Positions 7,898 through 14,818 of a stretch of 64,000 bases of DNA are shown here, piece by piece; the first letter of the stretch is position 1, and every line of letters begins with the position of its first letter. The notes below the pieces were generated by a model. That model was not told where the DNA came from. It did not search any database and worked only from the letters and a program-made list of their open reading frames with translations. The stretch lies in contig NZ_CP047135.1 of NCBI RefSeq assembly GCF_009832905.1, positions 164,001 to 228,000 of the forward strand, written 5' to 3'. The position numbers and the translations under genes are program-made. This DNA is from Stenotrophomonas sp. 364 (GTDB lineage Bacteria > Pseudomonadota > Gammaproteobacteria > Xanthomonadales > Xanthomonadaceae).

Positions 7898-9157
7898 GTG
7901 TTCGCCAGCCTCGCACTGATCCTCCGCATCCTGTTGGCCTGGGCCGCCGCCATCGTCGTGGCGGGCTTTGTCTGGAGTGGCATTTTCAGCGGCATGGACG
8001 ACGGCCCCGGGTGGGTCTTCGGGCTGCTGGCCATGTTCCTGGCGGTCACCGCCATCGGCAGCTGCATTACCCATATCCGGCGGGTCTGGCTGATCGCCGG
8101 GCGCCTGGACGGCACCACCCTGTCCAGCCGCCAGCGCCGCCAGATCGAACTGCCGATGGATGCCGGCCCGGCCTTCGCGCTGCTGGAAAAGGCCATCGCC
8201 GAACTGCCCCGCGTGGAAGACATCGAAAGCGCCGCCGGCAGCCTGCAGGTGCGTGCCTACGTGCGCCGCGTGGATCCCTACAACGGCCGGCCGCCCTCGC
8301 GCTGGAACCTGCCGGCGCGGCTGGCGATCCGCCGCAACAGCGTGCTTGCCACGGTCACCCCGGGGCAGGGCACCAGCAGCGTCACCCTGCTGTTCGAACC
8401 CGATGCCGGGGTCTGGGCCGACCTGCTGGCCGTGGATGAGGGCAGCAACTTCGAAAATGCCGAAGCGGTAACCCGGGCCATCACCCGGCGGGTGTCCGAG
8501 CAGCGCCGCGACGAGCAGGCCGCGGCCGAGCAGACCGCCACCGAGAAGGAACTGTCGGTGGCCAAGCTCAACCTGCTGCACGCCCAGGTGGAACCGCACT
8601 TCCTGTACAACACGCTGGCCAATGCGCAGGTGCTGACTCGCACCGACCCGCCGCGCGCCGACCAGATGCTGGGGCATCTGATCCAGTACCTGCGCAGCTC
8701 GCTGCCGAGCGTGGACGAGTCGATGTCCACCCTGGGCGTGGAACTGGAGCGCACCCAGGCGTACCTGGAGATTCTAAAGATCCGCATGGGTGCGCGGCTG
8801 GCGCTGCAGGTGGACGTGCCACCGATGCTGTTGGCGCTGCCGTTGCCGTCGATGGCGCTGCAGACGCTGGTGGAAAACGCGATCAAGCATGGCCTGGAGC
8901 CCAAGCCCGGCGGTGGCACGGTGTGGATCATCGCGCGTGCCTTCGACGACCATGTCACCCTTACCGTTGCCGACGACGGGCTGGGGTTCGGCCAGGGCAC
9001 CAGCGGCACCGGCATCGGCCTGAAGAACCTGCGCGAACGCCTGCGTCTGACCTGCGGCGACCGCGCCGGGGTCGCCATCGTGTCCAACTTCCCCAGCGGC
9101 GTCGCCGCCACCATCACCCTGCCGCGCGATGCGCGCGAGGCCATCCATGCAGCTTGA
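7898..9157 (+). CDS. LytS-like sensor histidine kinase
   Basis: From the GTG at FASLALILRILLAWA the product has about 419 residues. Two membrane segments lie within the first 60 residues, followed by a poorly conserved linker and a His_kinase domain (LNLLHAQVEPHFLYNTLAN, phospho-acceptor H234). A HATPase domain follows with LVENAIKHGLEP and a DDGLGFG/GIGLKNLRERL lid. This is the LytS/YpdA architecture, which pairs with LytTR regulators. It overlaps the LytTR response-regulator gene by 11 bases, so the two are co-translated. An ATG at 7841 in frame would add a cysteine-rich 19-residue leader without a hydrophobic pattern, so it is less likely. The signal sensed is unknown. Confidence 0.88.
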   Translation: MFASLALILRILLAWAAAIVVAGFVWSGIFSGMDDGPGWVFGLLAMFLAVTAIGSCITHIRRVWLIAGRLDGTTLSSRQRRQIELPMDAGPAFALLEKAIAELPRVEDIESAAGSLQVRAYVRRVDPYNGRPPSRWNLPARLAIRRNSVLATVTPGQGTSSVTLLFEPDAGVWADLLAVDEGSNFENAEAVTRAITRRVSEQRRDEQAAAEQTATEKELSVAKLNLLHAQVEPHFLYNTLANAQVLTRTDPPRADQMLGHLIQYLRSSLPSVDESMSTLGVELERTQAYLEILKIRMGARLALQVDVPPMLLALPLPSMALQTLVENAIKHGLEPKPGGGTVWIIARAFDDHVTLTVADDGLGFGQGTSGTGIGLKNLRERLRLTCGDRAGVAIVSNFPSGVAATITLPRDAREAIHAA

Positions 9158-9920
9158 TGCCCTTATCGCCGAAGATGAAGACCTGCTGCGGCAGTCGCTG
9201 GTGGCGCAGCTGCAGCGGCTGTGGCCGGAGCTGCGGCTGGTGGCCGAATGCGAAGACGGTGCGTGTGCGCTGGAAAAGCTGGCCGAGCTGAAGCCGGACC
9301 TGGCCTTCCTGGACATCCGCATGCCCGGCATCACCGGCATCGACGTGGCGCGCGCGCTGCCCGAGATCAGCCCACGTACCCAGGTGGTGTTCGTCACCGC
9401 CTACGACCAGTACGCGATCGACGCCTTCGAACAGGGCGCGATGGACTATCTGCTCAAGCCTGTCAGCGATGAGCGCCTGCTGGCGACCCGTGAGCGCATC
9501 CTGGCGCGCATGCAGCAGGGCCGGCCGGACAACGCCATGCTGGAGCAGCTGCTTCAGCGCCTGGCGCAGGGCGGCAGCGCGCCCAGCAGTGCGCCGCCGC
9601 TGGCCTGGATCACCGCCAGCAACGGGCGCGACACGCAGCTGATCATGCTCGAAGACGTGCTGTACTTCCGTGCCGACAGCAAGTACACCACTGTGGTCAC
9701 CGAGCAGGGCGAAAGCCTGCTGCGCACGCCGTTGCGCGAGCTGCTGGACGTGCTGGACCCGCAGCGTTTCCGCCAGGTCCATCGCTCCACCATCGTGAAC
9801 ATGAAAGCGGTGGCGGCGGTGACCCGTGACGATACCGGGCGCGGCCAGCTGCGCCTGAAACACCGGGCCGAAGTGCTCAATGTAAGTCAGCCGTTCATGA
9901 GCCTGTTCCGGGGCATGTAG
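9147..9920 (+). CDS. LytTR-family response regulator
   Basis: The product has 257 residues. The receiver domain (residues 3-115) has acidic residues EDED, phospho-acceptor D56 in LAFLDIRMPG, a conserved threonine in VVFVTAYDQYA and the lysine in YLLKPV. The LytTR DNA-binding domain (about 155-257) contains ITASNGRDTQLIMLEDVLYF and FRQVHRSTIVNM. It is the cognate partner of the overlapping histidine kinase. LytTR regulators bind direct repeats upstream of targets; no such site was identified here. The ATG used follows the kinase's frame directly and starts at QLDALIAEDE, the first receiver strand. Confidence 0.92.
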   Translation: MQLDALIAEDEDLLRQSLVAQLQRLWPELRLVAECEDGACALEKLAELKPDLAFLDIRMPGITGIDVARALPEISPRTQVVFVTAYDQYAIDAFEQGAMDYLLKPVSDERLLATRERILARMQQGRPDNAMLEQLLQRLAQGGSAPSSAPPLAWITASNGRDTQLIMLEDVLYFRADSKYTTVVTEQGESLLRTPLRELLDVLDPQRFRQVHRSTIVNMKAVAAVTRDDTGRGQLRLKHRAEVLNVSQPFMSLFRGM

Positions 9921-9953
9921 CCGGAACAGGCCCTCATCTTCCTTGGAGTGATC

Positions 9954-10298
9954 ATGCGTATTCTTCTGCCCCTGTGCGTCGCGGTGGTGCTGCTGGCCGG
10001 GTGCCAGCAATCCAGCAACACGTCGGTGACCCGCATCCGTGCCAACGGCGTGGATGCGCTGTACAGCAAGAGCAGCCTGGTGGACGGCGTGGCGCACTTC
10101 GAGTGCATCGCCAGCAGCAGTGGCACCTGCCACTACCTGCTGCTGGACCCGTCCTGCAGCAAGGGCACCCCGTGCGCGAAGCCACCGCTGCACCGGTTGG
10201 CGGTGGCCGTCGGCAAGACCGAGCAGATGGCGGGGCTGCCTGCCGGCTTCAACCAGTGCGTCAGCGAGCAGCCCAAAGAACAATGCCACCGTGAGTGA
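9954..10298 (+). CDS. small cysteine-rich lipoprotein
   Basis: The product has 114 residues with lipobox LLAGC at residues 14-18, so the mature lipoprotein begins at a cysteine followed by QQSSN. The mature part contains six further cysteines (for example FECIASSSGTCHYLLLDPSC and TPCAKPP), which suggests periplasmic disulfides. I do not recognise a domain. It follows the LytTR regulator by 33 bases and may be co-transcribed with it. GGAG six bases upstream supports the ATG over a GTG two codons earlier. Confidence 0.75.
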   Translation: MRILLPLCVAVVLLAGCQQSSNTSVTRIRANGVDALYSKSSLVDGVAHFECIASSSGTCHYLLLDPSCSKGTPCAKPPLHRLAVAVGKTEQMAGLPAGFNQCVSEQPKEQCHRE

Positions 10299-10312
10299 TC
10301 ACGGTGGCATTG
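10281..10312. terminator. 14-bp perfect hairpin, probable bidirectional terminator
   Basis: CAATGCCACCGTGA at 10281-10294 is exactly complementary to 10299-10312, with a four-base loop. The stop codon of the lipoprotein gene (10296-10298) lies in the loop. There is no T-run on either side, but the position between convergent genes fits transcript termination or 3'-end protection. Confidence 0.6.
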
Positions 10313-10337
10313 TGGCTCCCCCCACTTTCCGGGTTGG

Positions 10338-10952
10338 TCAGTACGCGGGCTGCAGGTGCAGGTTGCTGCGGTTGTCCTGCTCGCCCACGTGGTTGAGTTG
10401 GCCGACCAGTTCGGTGTGCTGCTGCATCCGCCCGATCTCACGCATGATGCGGATGTCTTCGTGGCGAAGCTCGCGGCGCGCGGTGACGGCCTGCTTGTAG
10501 TCCAGTACCTCGGGATAGTGCTGGGCCATGTCCAGCGCCTCGGCCACGCATTCCACGCTGTCGGCGTCGGAGGTGATGCGGGCGCGGCTGTTGAAGGCCT
10601 TCATCCAGCGCTCGAAACCGGCGGTATGGTCGAACATGTTGGCCATGAACCAGATGACGAACAGGATGGAAATCCACGAGCCGAACACGATCACCACGCG
10701 GGTGAAGGTGATATGGAAATCGTCTTTCCACAGATAGTTGGAGATCAGGCCCAGGATCAGCAGCGACGCGGCCTGCCAGCCGACAATCGACGCCATCAGC
10801 CACTGGCCCTTGGCCTTGGCCAGCACCGCTACTTCCTCGCGGATCTGCTGTTCGCTCTTGTTACGCCAATGCGCGACCTGTTTTTCGAACGGGCTGCCAT
10901 ACAGCTCGTTGTCCTGCAACAGCAAACCCAAACCCTTGAACAAAGCGATCAT
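10338..10952 (-). CDS. conserved membrane protein of unknown function
   Basis: The product has 204 residues with two strong transmembrane helices (about 56-76, SIVGWQAASLLILGLISNYL, and 89-111, RVVIVFGSWISILFVIWFM) between charged termini. The N-terminal half is basic and helical (VAHWRNKSEQQIREEVAVLA), and the C-terminal 80 residues are predicted cytoplasmic helices. The start ATG has an AAGGAG ribosome binding site six bases upstream. I do not recognise the family, and there is no operon partner in the same direction. Confidence 0.7.
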   Translation of the reverse strand: MIALFKGLGLLLQDNELYGSPFEKQVAHWRNKSEQQIREEVAVLAKAKGQWLMASIVGWQAASLLILGLISNYLWKDDFHITFTRVVIVFGSWISILFVIWFMANMFDHTAGFERWMKAFNSRARITSDADSVECVAEALDMAQHYPEVLDYKQAVTARRELRHEDIRIMREIGRMQQHTELVGQLNHVGEQDNRSNLHLQPAY

Positions 10953-11262
10953 GACGTGCTCCTTCTGGAACGTGCGGCAGCGCATTGGACGAACGTGAGG
11001 CGGATTCAGTTCTAGCACTTCCAGCGGGTCGTGCAATGGGGGAAATGCGAAGCCGTCGGGCAGATATTTCTGAATGCGGGTGGCCTGATGCGGTGCATCA
11101 TCGCAATCGCAGCCTGCGACAAGATGTCGCAGGTAAAATCATGCTGCACCTGCACATCGAACGCCGACCCGGCGCTGGGACTCCCCGGGGGCGCCGGGAT
11201 GGGCCAGAATCGGCCCCGACCGCGCAGACTGCCGTAGCCTTCGCCCGATTGGACCCCCTGAG
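10953..11262. other. 310-bp gene-free space with a 9-bp perfect hairpin
   Basis: No convincing gene lies here. CCTGCGACA at 11113-11121 pairs exactly with 11125-11133 around a three-base loop. The space separates two divergent genes, so the palindrome could be an operator or part of the leader of the gene at 11263, 130 bases downstream. No clear promoter hexamers were recognised. Confidence 0.5.
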
Positions 11263-12186
11263 ATGCCGCCGTTGCTGCACCGTCTTTCCCAGCCCGTCAC
11301 CGCGCCCATCCGGCGCTGGGTGCTGGGCGCATTCCCCCGCGGCCAGAGCGGCATCGAGTACGACCACCCGCGCGGCGACCCGGGCTGGTTCGGGCCGCAC
11401 AGCGCCACCTGGCGCGTGCATTCGGAATTCCCCGGCATGCTCGCCGGCGGCCTGTGCGCGTTGATGCTGCAGACGCTGCACCCGCTGGCCCTGGCCGGGG
11501 TCTACGACCACTCCAACTTCCGCGACGACCTGGTCGGGCGGCTGCGGCGCACTACGGCCTTCGTGGCCGGCACCACGTATGCGCCCAGTGCCGAGGTGGA
11601 CGCGCTGGTGGCCAAGGTGAAACGCATCCACGCGCAGATACGCGGGCACAGCGCCGACGGACGCGCGTATTCAGCCGATGATCCGGCCCTGCTCACCTGG
11701 GTCCACGTGACCGAGGCCTACGGTTTCCTGCAAGGGTGCCGGCGCTACTGCCGCGAGGTGCCCGGCGCGGTGGCCGACCAGTATTACCGCGAGTACAAGC
11801 GCGTTGCCGAGGCACTGGGCGCCACCCAGGTGCCCGCGTCCGAGGCGGAGGTGGACGCGTACTTCTCCCGGCAGTTGCCGCAGCTTCGGTTCGATGCGCG
11901 CTCGCGCGAAGTGCTGGGGGTGTTGTCGGGCATCCGCCTGCCGGTGCCGATGGCCGGATTGTCGCGTGAGCTGTTCCTGGGCGCGGGTGCGGCGTTGCTG
12001 CCGGACTGGGCCGAGGCGATGCTGGAACGCACGGGGATGCAGCGCGCACAGGCACGCACCTCCGCGCGCGTGTTGCGCGCGATGACGCCGCTGTTCCGGC
12101 GCGCGCTGCAGGACGGCTTGGCCCCGCGCGCCTGCGCACGGATGGGCCTGCCCGCCAGCGTGCTGGCCGAGTGGCCTTCCCCGTAG
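11263..12186 (+). CDS. oxygenase MpaB family protein (DUF2236)
   Basis: The 307-residue product carries the DUF2236 pattern: YDHPRGDPGWFGPHSATWRVHSEF, LMLQTLHPLALAGVYDHSNFRDD and LLTWVHVTEAYGFL. The conserved histidines and the R/D-rich helix are those of the latex-clearing/MpaB heme-binding fold. Members act as heme-dependent oxygenases on hydrophobic substrates, but bacterial paralogues are mostly uncharacterised. The last sense codon is followed by TAG that belongs to a GTAG repeat element starting at 12183, so the repeat supplies the stop codon. Start chosen at the only ATG before the conserved region. Confidence 0.85.
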   Translation: MPPLLHRLSQPVTAPIRRWVLGAFPRGQSGIEYDHPRGDPGWFGPHSATWRVHSEFPGMLAGGLCALMLQTLHPLALAGVYDHSNFRDDLVGRLRRTTAFVAGTTYAPSAEVDALVAKVKRIHAQIRGHSADGRAYSADDPALLTWVHVTEAYGFLQGCRRYCREVPGAVADQYYREYKRVAEALGATQVPASEAEVDAYFSRQLPQLRFDARSREVLGVLSGIRLPVPMAGLSRELFLGAGAALLPDWAEAMLERTGMQRAQARTSARVLRAMTPLFRRALQDGLAPRACARMGLPASVLAEWPSP

Positions 12187-12288
12187 AGCCGACCGTTGGT
12201 CGGCTGCGCCATCGCCGCACGGCCCGGATTGGCGTGCGGGATGTGCGTGGGGTGTCGCGGAGGGCAGCCGACCAACGATCGGCTCTAC
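12183..12288. repeat. SMAG dimer (inverted pair of GTAG elements)
   Basis: A forward element (12183-12207, GTAGAGCCGACCGTTGGTCG...) faces a reverse element (12264-12288, ending GGCTCTAC) across 56 bases. The arms are nearly complementary, so the transcript can form two small hairpins or one long one. The forward GTAG provides the stop codon of the preceding gene. Confidence 0.92.
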
Positions 12289-12340
12289 CGGGCGTTCAAC
12301 ACCACGCCGATGCGCGCCGGCTGTTCACCGCGCCACCAGA

Positions 12341-12368
12341 CGCGAAAACGGGCGCCGAAGCGCCCGTT
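12341..12368 (-). terminator. rho-independent terminator of the M13 peptidase gene
   Basis: Read on the minus strand, AACGGGCGC pairs with GCGCCCGTT around a TTCG tetraloop (12347-12368) and is followed by TTTTCGCG. It lies 32 bases after the stop codon of the M13 gene. Confidence 0.8.
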
Positions 12369-12399
12369 CCCGGGTGTTACCGTCGCGCGGTGACACCGA

Positions 12400-14520
12400 T
12401 CACCACACCTTGACCCGCTTGTCCGGGGCCAAGTACAGCTTCTGGCCTTCCTTGACCTCGAACGCCGGGTACCACGCGTCCAGGTTGCGCACGGTGAGCG
12501 CGCGGAACTGGCCCGGTGCGTGCACGTTGGTCAGCAGCGAGTTGCGCAGGGCCTGCTCGCGCGCCTTGCTGCGCCAGGCCTGGGCAAAGCCCAGGAAGAA
12601 CCGCTGGTCCGGGCTGAAGCCTTCCAGGGTCTGCCCCGGCTTGCCCTGCAGCGACAGCTGGTAGGCGTCGTAGGCGGTGGCCAGGCCGGCCACGTCGGCG
12701 ATGTTCTCGCCCAGGGTCAGGCGCCCGTTGACCGACACGCCCGGGAACGGCTGGTAGCTGCTGAACTGCGCTGCCAGCGCGTCACCGGCGGCGTTGAACT
12801 TCTTCAGGTCATCGGCCGTCCACCAGTTGTGCAGCTTGCCGGTTTCATCGAACTGCGCACCGGCATTGTCGAAGCCGTGGCTGATCTCGTGGCCGATCAC
12901 CGCACCGATCGCGCCGTAGTTCACCGCGTCGTCGGCAGCGCCATCAAAGAACGGCGGCTGCAGGATCGCGGCCGGGAACACCAGGCGGTTTTCCAGCGGC
13001 ACGTTCATCGCGTTGATGGTCTGCGGCAGCATCGCCCACTCGCCGTGGTCGACGGGCTTGCCCAGCTTGGCGATGTTGCGCTGGTACTCGAACTGTTCGG
13101 CGCGCTCGGCATTGCCCAGGGCGTCATCGCGCTTGATCTCCAGGCCGGTGTAGTCGCGCCACGTGTCCGGATAGCCCATGCCCACGGTCAGCCCGGCCAC
13201 CTTGGCCTTGGCGTGCGCCTTGGTCTGCGGCGACATCCACGCCAGCGCGTCGATGCGCTTGGCGAAGGCGGCGATGATGTTCTTGGCCATCTCATCGGCA
13301 CGGGCCTTGGTGGCCGGGTCGAAGTGGCGTTCCACATACAGCTTGCCGATGGCCTCGCCGACGGCGTGGTTGCTGTCATCCACCGCGCGCTTCCAGCGTT
13401 CGCTCTGCTGCGGGGTGCCGTTCAAGGTGGTGCCGTGGAAGGCGAAACGCGCATCGGCGAAGGTCTTGGGCAGGTACGGCGCGGCACGGTCCAGCGCGTG
13501 GAAGGCCAGGTAGTCCTTCCACACGTCCAGCGGCTCGGTGGCCACCAGGCGCGAGATGCCGGCCACGGCCTTGGGCTGCCACACGATGAAGTCCTGCTGC
13601 TCGCCCAGCTTGGCACCGGCCAGGAACGCGGCCCAGTCCATGCCCGGCGCCTTGGCGTTCAGGTCGGCCTGCTTCCAGGCGTTGGCGCCCTTGGCCACGT
13701 CATTGGTTTCTTCCTGGGTGGCGTGGGCCTGGGCGATCTTGGTCTCCAGCGCCAGGATGCGCTGCGCCTTGGCTGCCGGGTCGGCCACGCCAGCCAGCTG
13801 CAGCACCTGGGCGATGTAGGCCTGGTACTGCTTGCGCAGCTCGGCCATGCGGCCGCCCTGCAGGTAGAAGTCGCGGTCGGGCAAGCCCAGGCCACCCTGC
13901 ACCAGGTACGGCGCATTGCGGTCCGGCTGCAGCAGGTCCACCGACACCCACACGCCGAACAGGCGGTCGGTGTAGAAGTTGGTCGCATTCAGCAGGTCGA
14001 CGTCGGCGCGCAGGGTGCCGCCCAGGGTGGTGGCCAGCGCGGCCTTGTCGGCGATGCCGCCGATGGCGTCCAGTTCCGGCTTCACCGCGGCTACGCCACG
14101 CGACTCGATGCCGGCCTCGTCCATGAATGCGGCGTAGTAGTCCCCGATCAGCTTGGCTTCGCCGCTGGCCTTGGTGTCGGCAGCGGCGCCTTCGAGGATG
14201 GCGCGGGTGTCGGCCAGGGTCTTCTCGGCAATGACGTTGAAGCTGCCGTAGCTGGAGCGGTCGGCCGGGATCTCGGTGTTCTTCACCCAGGTGCCGTTGG
14301 CAAAGCCGAAGAAGTCGTCACCGGCGGCGACGCTGCGGTCCATGCCGGTGGCATCGAAGCCGAAACTGCCCAGCTGCGGCTTGGGCGCGGCCGGCGCGGC
14401 GGCGGGGCTGTCCGGCGCGGTGGCGACGGGGGTGGCCGGCTCACGGTCGCAGGCGCTCAGGCCCAGCGACAGGCTGGCGGCGATGGCAAGCATCAGGGTA
14501 GGGCGGCGCAGCTTGGACAT
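12400..14520 (-). CDS. M13 family zinc metallopeptidase, lipoprotein
   Basis: The product has 706 residues. A lipoprotein signal (MSKLRRPTLMLAIAASLSLG, lipobox LSAC) precedes an Ala/Pro-rich linker and then the M13 N-terminal domain (GMDRSVAAGDDFFGFANGTWV). The catalytic domain has HEISH at residues 544-548 in AVIGHEISHGFDNAG, the third zinc ligand in GENIADVAG, and the substrate-binding NAMNVP and FPAAILQPPFF signatures. This is the full neprilysin/PepO architecture, so it is an active periplasmic oligopeptidase tethered to a membrane. A longer in-frame start upstream would bury the lipobox and is rejected. Confidence 0.95.
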   Translation of the reverse strand: MSKLRRPTLMLAIAASLSLGLSACDREPATPVATAPDSPAAAPAAPKPQLGSFGFDATGMDRSVAAGDDFFGFANGTWVKNTEIPADRSSYGSFNVIAEKTLADTRAILEGAAADTKASGEAKLIGDYYAAFMDEAGIESRGVAAVKPELDAIGGIADKAALATTLGGTLRADVDLLNATNFYTDRLFGVWVSVDLLQPDRNAPYLVQGGLGLPDRDFYLQGGRMAELRKQYQAYIAQVLQLAGVADPAAKAQRILALETKIAQAHATQEETNDVAKGANAWKQADLNAKAPGMDWAAFLAGAKLGEQQDFIVWQPKAVAGISRLVATEPLDVWKDYLAFHALDRAAPYLPKTFADARFAFHGTTLNGTPQQSERWKRAVDDSNHAVGEAIGKLYVERHFDPATKARADEMAKNIIAAFAKRIDALAWMSPQTKAHAKAKVAGLTVGMGYPDTWRDYTGLEIKRDDALGNAERAEQFEYQRNIAKLGKPVDHGEWAMLPQTINAMNVPLENRLVFPAAILQPPFFDGAADDAVNYGAIGAVIGHEISHGFDNAGAQFDETGKLHNWWTADDLKKFNAAGDALAAQFSSYQPFPGVSVNGRLTLGENIADVAGLATAYDAYQLSLQGKPGQTLEGFSPDQRFFLGFAQAWRSKAREQALRNSLLTNVHAPGQFRALTVRNLDAWYPAFEVKEGQKLYLAPDKRVKVW

Positions 14521-14818
14521 GGACTTCTCAGGCAACGGGGAAACCTCAAGTCTAATCCCCCCGGGAGGGGGTTGGTTGCCGCTGCAACGGCCCCGGGCTG
14601 TGCCAAGCGTGGCCGTTGTACGCGCCGCGCGCGGCCGTGGCTCTTCCCGTGCTGCACGCGCTGGTGCATGCTGGCAGACAGGATTCGGGGCGCACCCGCG
14701 TGCAGGCACGGCGCGGCGACGCAGAGGTCAAGAATCCCGGGCTTCGGCCGCTCAGGTTTGGGGAAACCAGGAAGCGTTTACGCATGAAGTCAGCCCATCG
14801 CAGCGGGAGAGGTCGGCA
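14521..14818. other. 298-bp divergent intergenic region
   Basis: This space separates the M13 peptidase gene and the diguanylate-cyclase/phosphodiesterase gene, which diverge. It must hold both promoters, but I could not identify convincing -35/-10 pairs, repeats or operators. Open frames that cross it are extensions without homologous sequence. Confidence 0.4.

Noticed and set aside
12520..14787. 755-codon open frame antisense to the M13 peptidase
   Set aside because: High-GC codon bias leaves long open frames opposite real genes. The sequence is low complexity (Gly/Val/His/Arg rich) without domains.
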